Source: Pseudomonas sp. NFIX28
GTDB taxonomy: Bacteria > Pseudomonadota > Gammaproteobacteria > Pseudomonadales > Pseudomonadaceae
NCBI RefSeq assembly: GCF_900107395.1
Contig: NZ_FNPW01000003.1
Location: forward strand, 50,632-114,631
Direction of reading: 5' to 3'
DNA: 64,000 nt
The position numbers and the translations under genes are program-made. A model generated the notes under the pieces. It had not been told where the DNA came from, did not search any database, and was given only the letters and a program-made list of their open reading frames with translations. Below, one piece after another: positions 16,472 to 25,044 of the stretch (positions are counted from its first letter, which is position 1; the number at the start of each line of letters is the position of its first letter).

Positions 16472-16541
16472 GCCGTCAGCTGCTCGCGAAAAGCAGCCGT
16501 CAGCCGCTTGCGAAAGCAGCCGTCAGCAACTCGCGAAAAGC
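16471..16541. repeat. Three tandem ~24-bp repeats at pheC/cynR 3' ends
   Basis: Three head-to-tail units of 24, 23 and 24 bp share agccgtcagc..ct.gcgaaa(a)gc: 16471-16494, 16495-16517 and 16518-16541. The first begins in the final base of the pheC stop codon. The second straddles the cynR stop and the third codes for the cynR C-terminus. Confidence 0.85.
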
Positions 16542-17381
16542 CTGGCACGCGGCGCTGCGATAGGCGCCCTTGCGCCCCAGCAGCACCACGCTGCGTGGCG
16601 CCAGGGGCGGCTGCAGGTTCACCGACCGCAGGCCCGGCTGCTCCTGGGTGATGGCCAGCGGCAGGATGGTCGCCAACTGCCCGCGACGGACGATTTCGAC
16701 AATCGCGCCGATGGAGTTGGCTTCGATGGCGATGCGCGGCGTTATGCCCTGCTCGCGGCAATAACGGTCGATATGCTGGCGGGTGGCGAAATCGCCGCTG
16801 AGCAGCACCAGCGGCTGTAGCTCCAGCCCAGCCGCCGTCACGTTGTGCGCCAACGCGGGCTGCTGCTCGCGGCTGACCATCAGGCCCAGGTTTTCCTCGA
16901 ACAGCCACTGGCTCTCGATGTCCGGCAGGTGCTGGCCGGCAAAGGCGATGCCCAGGTCCAGGCGGTCTTCGGCCAGGGCGGCTTCCAGCTGGTCCTGGCT
17001 CATCTCTTCAAGGCTCAGGCCGATCCCCGGATAGCGCTGGTTGAACGAGGTCAGCAGCGGCCCCGCCAGGTAGGTGCTGAAGGTCGGGGTCATGGCCAGG
17101 CGCAACGAGCCGCGCCGCAAATCCTGCACGTCATGCATGGCGCGCCTGGCGGCCTCCAGGTCTTGCAGGGCCAGCCGCGCATACCGCACATAGGCCTCGC
17201 CGGCGTCGGTCAGGCGCACCGTGCGCCCCGAGCGGTCGAACAGCGGCGCGCCCAGGCTGTCGTCCAGTTGCTTGATTTGTTGCGACAGCGTCGGCTGGGA
17301 CACGTGCAAGGCTTCGGCGGCGCGGGTGAAGTTGCCGTGCTCGGCGACGGCCAAGAGGTAACGGATATGGCGTAGCAGCAT
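16500..17381 (-). CDS. cynR: LysR-type regulator CynR-like
   Basis: 293 residues with an N-terminal winged HTH ([20 protein letters not shown] then [15 protein letters not shown], residues ~4-40) and a LysR substrate-binding domain (~90-290). It is divergent from cynT-cynS, the arrangement in which CynR activates cyn genes in response to cyanate in E. coli, so the assignment rests on homology pattern and context. The 123-bp divergent region holds a TTATG-N5-CATAA palindrome. The last codons (TAAFASG) lie in a tandem repeat shared with the intergenic region, so the C-terminal tail may vary between strains. Confidence 0.85.
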   Translation of the reverse strand: MLLRHIRYLLAVAEHGNFTRAAEALHVSQPTLSQQIKQLDDSLGAPLFDRSGRTVRLTDAGEAYVRYARLALQDLEAARRAMHDVQDLRRGSLRLAMTPTFSTYLAGPLLTSFNQRYPGIGLSLEEMSQDQLEAALAEDRLDLGIAFAGQHLPDIESQWLFEENLGLMVSREQQPALAHNVTAAGLELQPLVLLSGDFATRQHIDRYCREQGITPRIAIEANSIGAIVEIVRRGQLATILPLAITQEQPGLRSVNLQPPLAPRSVVLLGRKGAYRSAACQAFRELLTAAFASG

Positions 17382-17409
17382 GATTGCTCCAGGCTAGGGT
17401 CGCCAACTA

Positions 17410-17434
17410 TAGGCTGTACTTATGGAAAGCATAA
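17410..17434. promoter_or_regulatory. Candidate CynR operator
   Basis: ttatg-gaaag-cataa (17420-17434) is a perfect 5-bp-arm palindrome that also satisfies the LysR T-N11-A rule (T17421, A17433). An overlapping T-N11-A (17410-17422, taggctgtactta) lies beside it. Both are in the cynR-cynT divergent region, about 30-50 bp from the cynR start. Confidence 0.6.
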
Positions 17435-17504
17435 CAAGCCAGTCTTGGACGCTATAGCTGAAATTTCCCATCCTTGCGCCATCAGCGATGCAAGGAGAAC
17501 CACC

Positions 17505-18164
17505 ATGCAGCACATCATCGACGGCTTTCTCAAGTTCCAGCGCGAAGCCTTCCCGAAACGCAGCGAGTTGTTCCAGCAACTGGCCACCACCCAGAACCCC
17601 AGCGCCCTGTTCGTCACCTGCTCCGACAGCCGGGTGGTGCCGGAACTGCTGACCCAGCAGGAACCGGGCGACCTGTTCGTGATCCGCAACGCCGGCAATA
17701 TCGTGCCCTCCTACGGGCCGGAGCCGGGCGGCGTGTCGGCCACCGTGGAATATGCGGTGGCGGTGCTCGGGGTCAGCGATATCGTGATCTGCGGGCATTC
17801 GGACTGCGGCGCCATGACCGCCATTTCCACCTGCAAATGCCTGGACCACCTGCCGGCCGTGGCCAACTGGCTGCGCCATGCCGAGTCGGCCAAGGTGGTC
17901 AATGCCGCCCGCAGCCATGCCTCGGACGCCGACCGCCTGGATGCCCTGGTGCGGGAAAACGTGATCGCCCAGCTGGCTAACCTGAAGACCCATCCCGCGG
18001 TCGCCCTGGCCCTGGAACAGGGCCGGCTGAACCTGCACGGCTGGGTGTATGACATCGCCAGCGGCGCGATTGCCGCGCTGGACGGCCCCAGCCAGGGCTT
18101 CGTTTCCCTGGCCGATCACCCCCAAGCCTGTGCCTTGGTCGGCAAACCGCGCCGCACGGCTTGA
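17505..18164 (+). CDS. cynT: Beta-class carbonic anhydrase CynT
   Basis: 219 residues. The beta-carbonic anhydrase zinc site is complete: C39 and D41 with R43 in [10 protein letters not shown], then H98 and C101 in [10 protein letters not shown], the same numbering as E. coli CynT. In cyanate metabolism it regenerates bicarbonate, the co-substrate of cyanase, from CO2 before it escapes the cell. AAGGAG lies 7 nt before the ATG at 17505; the frame open to 17445 lacks such a site. cynS follows after 63 bp, and the pair is divergent from cynR, so a cyanate-inducible operon is likely. Confidence 0.93.
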   Translation: MQHIIDGFLKFQREAFPKRSELFQQLATTQNPSALFVTCSDSRVVPELLTQQEPGDLFVIRNAGNIVPSYGPEPGGVSATVEYAVAVLGVSDIVICGHSDCGAMTAISTCKCLDHLPAVANWLRHAESAKVVNAARSHASDADRLDALVRENVIAQLANLKTHPAVALALEQGRLNLHGWVYDIASGAIAALDGPSQGFVSLADHPQACALVGKPRRTA

Positions 18165-18227
18165 GCACTGCCTTTTCACCCGCCTTCATTCAACAGCCGT
18201 TTCAACATCACCCAAGAGGAACTCGAC

Positions 18228-18698
18228 ATGCTGCAATCTCAATTCGCCCAAGCCCCACGCCTGGCCCTGGCCGACACCATCATCGATGCCAAGGCGCGCA
18301 AGAACCTGTCGTGGCAACAGCTTACCGACGGCACCGGCCTGAGCCTGGCGTTCGTCACCGCCGCCCTGCTCGGCCAGCACGCCTTGCCGGCCGCCGCCGC
18401 CGACCTGGTCTGCAGCAAACTCGACCTCGACCAGGACGCCAGCCGCCTGCTGCAAAGCATCCCGTTGCGCGGCAGCATCGCCGGCGGCATCCCCACCGAC
18501 CCGACCGTGTACCGCTTCTACGAAATGCTCCAGGTCTACGGTTCGACCCTCAAGGCGCTGGTCCACGAGCAGTTTGGCGACGGCATCATCAGCGCCATCA
18601 ACTTCAAGCTCGACATTAAGAAAGTCGAAGACCCGGAGGGCGGTTCCCGCGCGGTCATCACCCTGGACGGCAAATACCTGCCGACCAAACCGTTCTGA
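18228..18698 (+). CDS. cynS: Cyanate hydratase (cyanase)
   Basis: 156 residues, the exact E. coli length. An N-terminal helical HTH-like domain (residues ~15-75) precedes the unique cyanase catalytic domain. Catalytic residues are R96 and E99 in [12 protein letters not shown] and S122 in [10 protein letters not shown], exactly at the positions known for E. coli cyanase. The enzyme converts cyanate plus bicarbonate to ammonia and CO2. AGAGGAACTCGAC precedes the start. Cyanate could arise from carbamoyl phosphate decay or cyanide oxidation; the latter is relevant if this strain makes HCN, which this window does not show. Confidence 0.96.
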   Translation: MLQSQFAQAPRLALADTIIDAKARKNLSWQQLTDGTGLSLAFVTAALLGQHALPAAAADLVCSKLDLDQDASRLLQSIPLRGSIAGGIPTDPTVYRFYEMLQVYGSTLKALVHEQFGDGIISAINFKLDIKKVEDPEGGSRAVITLDGKYLPTKPF

Positions 18699-18730
18699 CC
18701 CGCCGATGCCCGCGCACCGTCGCGGGCTTC

Positions 18731-18858
18731 TGTAGCCGCTGCCGCAGGCTGCGATCCAGGCCGCAGGACTGGCCCGGGCAACGTGGTGCTTCCGGCAGAC
18801 CGCGTGTGCAGGTTTGGGGGCTGCTTCGCAGCCCAGCGCAGCCTGCGGCAGCGGCTAC
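18731..18858. repeat. REP-like doublet after cynS
   Basis: The arms tgtagccgctgccgcaggct (18731) and the inverse cagcctgcggcagcggctac (ending 18858) flank a ~85-bp spacer that differs from the other copies and contains its own gggctgcttcgcagccc hairpin. It lies in the 260-bp gap between cynS and the MFS gene. Confidence 0.85.
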
Positions 18859-18958
18859 GGGTGTTATTTAATTTTTAAATACTGCCGACCACTTTCTGAT
18901 TTGCCGGCCTTGCGCCGGCCATCGCCTAATCAGCGCCTGAATTGTTCAAGGTCTGGTT

Positions 18959-20143
18959 ATGGAAAACGTTCGTGCGACAACCCGCCCCGCCTTCTGGCTG
19001 ATGATCAGCGTGATTCTGGTGGCCCTGAACCTGCGGCCGTCGATGGCTGCCGTCGGCCCCTTGCTGTCGGGCATTCGTGGCGATATCGCCCTGAGTTTCA
19101 GCGGCGCCGCGCTGCTGACCATGCTGCCGGTCATGACCATGGGCCTGGCGATGTTCTTCGGCGTGCGCATCGGCCAGCGCCTGGGCGAGCACCGCAGCGT
19201 GGTGATTTCGCTGCTGGTCATTGGCCTGGCCACCCTGTCGCGGCTGTTCCTCGATTCGGCCGCCGAACTGATCCTCAGCGCCGTGCTCGCCGGCCTGGGC
19301 ATCGCCCTGATCCAGTCGCTGATGCCGGCGCTGATCAAGTCGCGCTTTGCCGACAACGTCTCGCTGTTCATGGGCCTGTACGTCACTTCGATCATGGGCG
19401 GCGCGGCGGTCGCGGCCTCCTTCGCCCCGCTGGTGATGACCCGCACCGGCAGCTGGCGGCTGGGCCTGGCGATCTGGGCGGCGCTGGCGGTACTGGCGCT
19501 GCTGTTCTGGTACGCGCAACGAGCGGCCATGCCGCAGTTGCCGGGCACCGCGAGCCACCACGAATCCTTTGCCGGCAACCGCCGCGCCTGGCTGCTGGCA
19601 ATCTTCTTCGGCCTGGGCACGGCGTCCTACACCTGCGTCCTGGCGTGGCTGGCGCCCTATTACGTGGAACAAGGCTGGAGCGAACAGAACGCCGGCCTGC
19701 TGCTGGGGTTTCTCACCGCCATGGAAGTGGTCTCGGGCCTGGTGACGCCGGCCATCGCCAACCGCAGCCAGGACCGCCGCCGGGTGCTGGTGGCACTGCT
19801 GGTGCTGATCATCGCCGGCTTCTGCGGGCTGATCCTCAGCCCGGGCCAGCTGAGCCTGCTCTGGCCATGCCTGCTTGGCCTGGGCATCGGCGGGTTGTTT
19901 CCCATGAGCCTCATCGTGTCCCTGGACCACCTGGACAATCCGCGCCGTGCCGGCGGCCTGACGGCCTTCGTGCAAGGCATCGGCTACCTGATCGCCGGCC
20001 TGTCGCCGCTGCTCGCCGGGGTGATCCGCGACCGCCTGGGCAGTTTCGAATGGGCCTGGTGGTCGCTCGCCGTGGTCATGGCGCTGATGATCCTGATGGT
20101 CCTGCGCTTCGATCCGCGACATTACCACCGTCACTTCCAGTGA
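18959..20143 (+). CDS. MFS transporter, CynX/NimT family
   Basis: 394 residues, about 12 membrane segments. The N-terminus ILVALNLRPSMAAVGPLLSG is the typical CynX/YeaN/NimT opening. The central loop SHHESFAGNRRAWLLAIFFG and the C-half AGGLTAFVQGIGYLIAGLSP also fit. In E. coli, cynX sits behind cynTS and is thought to handle cyanate, though transport has not been firmly shown; this gene is likewise downstream of cynTS but separated by a 260-bp REP-containing gap. It may equally serve another anion or 2-nitroimidazole-type substrate. The DMT gene starts 16 bp after it. Confidence 0.82.
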   Translation: MENVRATTRPAFWLMISVILVALNLRPSMAAVGPLLSGIRGDIALSFSGAALLTMLPVMTMGLAMFFGVRIGQRLGEHRSVVISLLVIGLATLSRLFLDSAAELILSAVLAGLGIALIQSLMPALIKSRFADNVSLFMGLYVTSIMGGAAVAASFAPLVMTRTGSWRLGLAIWAALAVLALLFWYAQRAAMPQLPGTASHHESFAGNRRAWLLAIFFGLGTASYTCVLAWLAPYYVEQGWSEQNAGLLLGFLTAMEVVSGLVTPAIANRSQDRRRVLVALLVLIIAGFCGLILSPGQLSLLWPCLLGLGIGGLFPMSLIVSLDHLDNPRRAGGLTAFVQGIGYLIAGLSPLLAGVIRDRLGSFEWAWWSLAVVMALMILMVLRFDPRHYHRHFQ

Positions 20144-20159
20144 CTCCGGGAACGCTCCG

Positions 20160-21071
20160 ATGAAACCCGTCAGCTTCCTCAACGCCCACTTCGGCATGCT
20201 GCTGTGGGCCGTGCTGATCGCCGCCTCGTTCTTCGCCGCGGCCCAGGTCAGCCAGGCCGTCGACCCGCTTTTGCTGACCGGCTTGCGCCTGCTGTTGTCG
20301 GCCCTGATGTTCGTGCCGGCGCTGTGGCTCAACGGCGCGTTCCGCATCGACCGCGCCGGGTTGCAGGCGCATGCCGTGCTCGGGTTGTTGCTGGCGGTCT
20401 ATTTCGCTTCGCTGTTCGAGGCGCTGCGGCATACCTCGGCGGTCAACACCGGCCTGCTGTTCGCCCTGGTGCCGCTGCTGACCTTGCTGTTCGAGGGCCT
20501 CCTGCTGAGCGGCGCCCCTGGGAAAAACCGCCTGTTGCCAATGCTGCTGGCGGCTGCCGGGGCCATGCTGCTGACCTTCAGGGGCTCGGGCGCCGATGGC
20601 ATGCCATCGCTCTACGCCGTCGGCGTGTATGGGGCCGGCTGCCTGGCCATGGCCGGTTATTCGCCGCTGAGCCAACGGCTGCAAGCCAGCCGCCTGAAAA
20701 ATCGTAGCCCGGCCGCCATGACCTTCTGGAACATGCTGTTCGGCGCGCTGTTCCTGTTCGCCTTCTGCCTGCCGGGCGGTGGCTGGCGCAGCGCCGTGCT
20801 GCTCACGCTCAACGACGGCCTGTGGCTGCTGTACCTGGCCTTGTTCGCCACCCTGGCGACCTTCTGGCTGCTGCACCGGGCCATCGGGACGATCGCGCCA
20901 GCCACGGTCATTTCCTACATCTACCTGAGCACCCTGTTCATCACCCTCTTCCACTGGTTCGGGCTGGGCCGGCAACCCTTGCCGGTCGAGTTGCTCGGCG
21001 CGCTGCTGGTGGGCCTGGGCATGTTCACGCTGATCCGTGGCAGCCGCCGGCCGGCCGCCGCGCTCGGCTGA
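20160..21071 (+). CDS. EamA/DMT family permease
   Basis: 303 residues with about ten membrane segments in two EamA repeats (residues ~8-140 and ~150-295), for example LGLLLAVYFASLFEALRHTS (first repeat) and PATVISYIYLSTLFITLFHW (second repeat). Members export amino acids or other small metabolites. It starts 16 bp after the CynX-family gene, so the two are probably co-transcribed. The substrate is unknown. A LysR gene reads in the same direction 186 bp downstream. Confidence 0.83.
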   Translation: MKPVSFLNAHFGMLLWAVLIAASFFAAAQVSQAVDPLLLTGLRLLLSALMFVPALWLNGAFRIDRAGLQAHAVLGLLLAVYFASLFEALRHTSAVNTGLLFALVPLLTLLFEGLLLSGAPGKNRLLPMLLAAAGAMLLTFRGSGADGMPSLYAVGVYGAGCLAMAGYSPLSQRLQASRLKNRSPAAMTFWNMLFGALFLFAFCLPGGGWRSAVLLTLNDGLWLLYLALFATLATFWLLHRAIGTIAPATVISYIYLSTLFITLFHWFGLGRQPLPVELLGALLVGLGMFTLIRGSRRPAAALG

Positions 21072-21257
21072 ACGTACCAACCCGAAGGGACAAGCCGCTA
21101 CGCGCTGCGCCACACTATGCAGGTCGTGTTATCGGAATTAATTGTCCCCTCGCTATCCGTGAAACCCCGCGGCAAGGATTCAATTAGGACGATCGTTCCG
21201 TTAGCATCAGGCGAGTTTGCGCGCGACCGGCGCGAGGTGCTTAACGAGACGGAACTG

Positions 21258-22196
21258 ATGCTGAACAGCAATTTGCTTAGAAAACTCGACATGCAGGACC
21301 TGATGGTGTTCGTCGCCGTGTACGAGCAAAGCAGCGTGACCGGGGTTTCCGAAACCCTGTGCGTCAGTCAGTCCACCGTCAGTTACTGCCTGAAGAAACT
21401 GCGCACCGGCTTCGAGGACGAGCTGTTCATCAACACCCGCACCGGCATGCGTCCGACCTACAAAGCCACCACCATGTACAGCCACGTGCTGAAGATTCTC
21501 GAAAGCATCAACCTGTGCCATTCCGGGGCCCCGGCCTTCGACCCGACCCGCCAGGCCGTCACCTTCAATGTCTGCGCGCCGGAATATTTCGAACTGCTGA
21601 TCCTGCCGCGGCTGCTCAAGGGTTTCGACTTCGCCGACCTGCCGGTGTCGGTCAATGTGCACAAGCTGGAAACCGATATTCCCGCCGAGGAGCTGCGCGA
21701 CGGCAGCCTGGACCTGGTGATCTGCTTCGGGCCGAACTTTCACCACAAGCACCCCGACCTCAAGTCGCAGATGCTGCTCGAGGACGACCTGGTGTGCGTC
21801 TTCGACAAACGCGCGACGCCGCCGCTGGAGCCGCGCTTCAGCCTGCAGTCGTTCGTCGAGCGCCGGCATGTCTACCCCACGCCCTGGACGTCGACCACCA
21901 ACATGGTCGACGGCTGGCTGGCCCGCCAGGCGCACCGGCGGCAGATCGTCGCGCGTGCCAACAGCTACAGCGCGGCGCTGAAAATGATCACCGGCACCGA
22001 CTTCATCCTGACCCTGCCGCGGCGCATCCAGGCGCTGCTGGCCAACGAAGCGGTGTTCAGCCATTGCGAAGCGCCCAACGGCCTGCCGGGCTTTACCCTG
22101 GACATGCAATGGAGCGCGCACACCGACCACGACAGCGCCAATACCTGGTTTCGCGAGCAGGTGGTCAAGGTCTGCGCGCAGCAGGGCCTATTGTAG
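21258..22196 (+). CDS. LysR-type transcriptional regulator
   Basis: 312 residues. The N-terminal HTH spans LDMQDLMVFVAVYEQSSVTG and VSETLCVSQSTVSYCLKKLR. The effector domain includes FNVCAPEYFELLILPRLLKG and WLARQAHRRQIVARANSYSA. Start at MLNSNLL (21258) after GAGACGGAACTG; the frame open to 21117 extends into the upstream gap without an RBS. It resembles the NodD/LinR-like subgroup with a long helix-rich N-terminus. It converges on the CHMI gene 24 bp downstream. Its target cannot be read from sequence. Confidence 0.85.
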   Translation: MLNSNLLRKLDMQDLMVFVAVYEQSSVTGVSETLCVSQSTVSYCLKKLRTGFEDELFINTRTGMRPTYKATTMYSHVLKILESINLCHSGAPAFDPTRQAVTFNVCAPEYFELLILPRLLKGFDFADLPVSVNVHKLETDIPAEELRDGSLDLVICFGPNFHHKHPDLKSQMLLEDDLVCVFDKRATPPLEPRFSLQSFVERRHVYPTPWTSTTNMVDGWLARQAHRRQIVARANSYSAALKMITGTDFILTLPRRIQALLANEAVFSHCEAPNGLPGFTLDMQWSAHTDHDSANTWFREQVVKVCAQQGLL

Positions 22197-22220
22197 GTCC
22201 AGGCCCTGGCGCATTCCGGC

Positions 22221-22583
22221 TCAGTGCCCGATGCTGAGCTTGGCGTAGGAATCGCGGTCGATATCCAGGATCTCCACCGCCAGTTGCAACTCGACTCCGG
22301 CCGGCCATTCGCAGAGCTCCTGCAGCACCGCCAGCAGGCTTTGCGAAAGCTGCTTCTTGATTTCCGGCGAACGCCCGCTGAGCAATGACAGTTTCACGTG
22401 CACGAACGCCCGCTCGCCGAGGCCGGTGCCGACGCGAAACGTCTCGACCTGCCGCGCGCGGCTCTTGATGTCGTATTCAGCGAACTGCCCGGACGCCACC
22501 AGCGCATGGTTGAACCGCAGCAAGGCCTTGTCGGCGTCCAGTTGCGGCAGGTTGGCGGTGTATTCCATATGGAGATGAGGCAT
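22221..22583 (-). CDS. hpcD: 5-carboxymethyl-2-hydroxymuconate delta-isomerase family protein
   Basis: 120 residues in the CHMI branch of the tautomerase superfamily. Pro2 after Met is the expected N-terminal catalytic base, and PHLHMEYTANLP is the family opening. RAFVHVKLSLLSGRS and LQLAVEILDIDRDSY are the conserved core and C-terminal strands. In homoprotocatechuate (4-hydroxyphenylacetate) degradation it isomerises the ring-cleavage product, but no other hpa gene is in the window, so the physiological role may differ. GGGAG lies 7 nt upstream of the start. Confidence 0.82.
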   Translation of the reverse strand: MPHLHMEYTANLPQLDADKALLRFNHALVASGQFAEYDIKSRARQVETFRVGTGLGERAFVHVKLSLLSGRSPEIKKQLSQSLLAVLQELCEWPAGVELQLAVEILDIDRDSYAKLSIGH

Positions 22584-22669
22584 GGCGGAGCTCCCTGAGG
22601 CGAAGAAAAAAGGCGCTCCATACTACACGCCTCGCAACCGCCGGGGCCCGCCACGAAGGGACAAAAAGC

Positions 22670-23608
22670 TCACTGCGCCTTGAGCGGTTCCAGCCCGGCC
22701 AGGTCGCGGTCGCTCATGAACGCCTCCAGCCGCGAACGCAACCAGCGCTCGGCCGGGTCGTTGTCGACATGGCTGAGCCAGACCATGGACAGGTCCAGGT
22801 TCGGGGTCTTGAACGGGAACGGTTCCTGGAACAGTTGCCCCGAGGCGGCCATGGCCGCCGCTGCGTAGTCCGACAGGCTGGCGATCATGTCGGTCCCTGC
22901 GAGCAATGCCGGCAGCGCGCTGTACTGCGGCACCGACAACACCACATGGCGCTGGCGGCCGATCTCCGCTAACCAGTCGTCGGCAAAACCACGGACATTG
23001 GCCGTGGGCGACACCAGCACATGGGGGCGGGAACAGTATTCGTCGAGAGTCAGCGGCGTGTCACTGGCATCGGCGCGCAATACGCTGGGCCGGATATGCC
23101 GCAGCAGCTTGCGCTTGGCATTGGCCGGCAGCCCGCGGGTCTGGCTGATGCCCACGGTGATGTCGCCCGCGGCCAGCAGGTCCGGCACCCGCCAGTAATC
23201 GACATGCTGCACCACGAACACCACCTGCGGCGCCTCCTGGCGCAAGGCCCGCAGCAGCGGCGGCAACAGGCCGAACTCGACGTCGTCGGACAGGCCGATG
23301 CGAAAAGTCATGGTGCTGCTGGCGGGGTCGAAATCGTGGGTCAGGCTCAGGGCCGAGGACAAGGCGTCCAGCGCCGGCGACAGGTGCTGGATCAACTCCT
23401 CGGCGCGGGCGGTCGGCTCCATCCGGTGCCCCACGCGAATGAACAGCGGATCGTTGAAGATCGCTCGCAAGCGATTGAGCGCCGAACTGATGGTCGGCTG
23501 GCCGAGAAACAGTTTCTCCGCCGCGCGGGTGACATTGCGCTCGAGCATCAGGGTTTCGAACACCACCATCAGGTTGATATCGGCCTTGCGCAATTCGTTG
23601 CGATTCAT
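22670..23608 (-). CDS. LysR-type transcriptional regulator
   Basis: 312 residues. The HTH reads KADINLMVVFETLMLERNVT followed by RAAEKLFLGQPTISSALNRL, typical of the NodD/SyrM/LeuO-like LysR group. The effector domain runs from about residue 90. The start at 23608 (MNRNELRK) has GGAG 9 nt upstream; an ATG at 23623 is an alternative. It lies 86 bp beyond the end of the fimbrial operon on the same strand, so it could be read through from it, but no functional link is evident. It is followed downstream by the CHMI gene on the same strand. Confidence 0.85.
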   Translation of the reverse strand: MNRNELRKADINLMVVFETLMLERNVTRAAEKLFLGQPTISSALNRLRAIFNDPLFIRVGHRMEPTARAEELIQHLSPALDALSSALSLTHDFDPASSTMTFRIGLSDDVEFGLLPPLLRALRQEAPQVVFVVQHVDYWRVPDLLAAGDITVGISQTRGLPANAKRKLLRHIRPSVLRADASDTPLTLDEYCSRPHVLVSPTANVRGFADDWLAEIGRQRHVVLSVPQYSALPALLAGTDMIASLSDYAAAAMAASGQLFQEPFPFKTPNLDLSMVWLSHVDNDPAERWLRSRLEAFMSDRDLAGLEPLKAQ

Positions 23609-23694
23609 CCGCGAGTTCTCCATCCCCAGGTCGGAGCCCAGTGTAGAAAGGCTCCGCAATGGCGTCCATCGCAGGTGCGCGCAGCGTCTCGCGT

Positions 23695-24864
23695 TCAGGG
23701 GAAGGTAAAGGTGAACTCCGCCGCGCCGTCGGCATCGCCGACCTTGACCTCGGCATCGCTGCCGGTGCGGATGTAACCGGCCCGCAGGGCAATGCTCGCG
23801 CTGTCGCCTGCGCGTTGCATGTCGTAGGGGGTGCCGTCGTACCTGATTCGCTGTCCGTTCAGCTCGTTGAGCATGATGATGCCGAAGCCCTTGGCGCTGC
23901 TCGGCGAAACCGTCAGGTTGAGCACCGACGGGTCGGTGTGGCCGGGCACCTTGTCGGTGAAGGTGATCTGCGGCTTGGCATTCAACGCGCACTGGCTCAG
24001 CTGGATACGGAACGGCACCGACGACGAGGTGGAGCCCACCTTGGGAAAATTGGTCAGGGAGAAACGCCCGAGCTTCACCGGGATGGTCTTGTACGACTCC
24101 ACCACACAGGTGTTGGGAACGGTGACCCCGCCTCCGCCGCCCATGTCGATGATCGCCGGGCCCATCAACGAGTAAGGCTTGCGGCAGATGCCGATGGGCA
24201 TGTTGTCGGTCGGGATGGTCACCTCTGCCCCCAGGCTGGCGACGCCCTTGAGCAGGTCGACCGCATACAGCTTCAGCCCCGCGCTGCCGTCGATCCGGTT
24301 GATCACCAGCTCGCCGCTGGGCAACTGGCTGGGAGGAACCGTCAGGATCAGCGACTGCAGGTAGTTGGTCACCATCACCGAGCGCTGGTTCTGTCCGGCA
24401 CCCGGGTCATAGCGAACCAGCTCCTTTTCCAGCGCGACGGGCCTGGGAGTCTGGGTAATGTCCCGGAGGACACCGTCGGAGGAGCTCACCGCAATCTTGA
24501 AACCGATGCCGCTGATGTTGGTGGGGGCGATGGCGTCGGGCAGCGGCGTACCCGCGCTCCAGTACCCGGCGGACACCAGCTCGTGGGTCTTGTTGCCCAC
24601 AGAACCGCCAAATTTGTAGTTGGTCATCAAGGCCACCGGTCGTTGCCACAGCACGGAGCCTACCGGCGTGTTGCTGGTCAACGGGGTCACTTCCACCCAG
24701 GGCCGGCCGTTGCCATTGCTGAACGTGCAATCGATCGCCTGGCTGTCCACCGTGGCGGCCTGCGCCATCGCGCCGCTCAACCCCGCGAGCAAACATGCCA
24801 ATGCCTGGAGCGGGGCCAGCCGACACCTGCGCCGGGCAGGCCTGAATGCCAATAGGTGGCTCAT
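23695..24864 (-). CDS. Fimbrial tip-type protein (CupB6-like)
   Basis: 389 residues with a signal peptide (RLAPLQALACLLAGLSGAMA, cleavage near AQAA). The N-terminal ~200 residues look like a receptor-binding or adhesin domain. The C-terminal ~170 residues look like a pilin domain (VPNTCVVESYKTIPVKLGRF; FRIQLSQCAL; ending AAEFTFTFP) with the Cys pair and the penultimate-aromatic end typical of chaperone-usher subunits. This two-domain build is that of a tip adhesin. It is the last gene of the fimbrial operon, as cupB6 is in P. aeruginosa. GGAG lies 9 nt upstream of the chosen ATG. The 180-bp gap to the preceding gene holds two hairpins. Confidence 0.75.
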   Translation of the reverse strand: MSHLLAFRPARRRCRLAPLQALACLLAGLSGAMAQAATVDSQAIDCTFSNGNGRPWVEVTPLTSNTPVGSVLWQRPVALMTNYKFGGSVGNKTHELVSAGYWSAGTPLPDAIAPTNISGIGFKIAVSSSDGVLRDITQTPRPVALEKELVRYDPGAGQNQRSVMVTNYLQSLILTVPPSQLPSGELVINRIDGSAGLKLYAVDLLKGVASLGAEVTIPTDNMPIGICRKPYSLMGPAIIDMGGGGGVTVPNTCVVESYKTIPVKLGRFSLTNFPKVGSTSSSVPFRIQLSQCALNAKPQITFTDKVPGHTDPSVLNLTVSPSSAKGFGIIMLNELNGQRIRYDGTPYDMQRAGDSASIALRAGYIRTGSDAEVKVGDADGAAEFTFTFP

Positions 24865-24974
24865 GGGAGCGTTCTCCGTGTGCTTGAACCCGGCCATTGG
24901 CCCGGGCTCGGTTGTGCATGGACGCCCCGCGTCGCGGGTCGTCCTGGAAAGCTGGGATGAATCCTGGAATGGCC

Positions 24975-25031
24975 GATGCGCCATGCCAGGGCACGGCGCA
25001 TCGGGAACCGCTGATACCTGAGTATCAGCGG
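24975..25031 (-). terminator. Two consecutive perfect hairpins after the TpsA gene
   Basis: Hairpin A: ccgctgatac (25008-25017), loop ctga, gtatcagcgg (25022-25031), a perfect 10-bp stem. Hairpin B: gatgcgcc (24975-24982) with ggcgcatc (24995-25002). Both lie within 70 bp of the TpsA stop codon and before the tip-adhesin gene. Neither has a strong T-run, so attenuation or RNA stabilisation is more likely than full termination. Confidence 0.6.
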
Positions 25032-25044
25032 GCATCGCTCAGGG

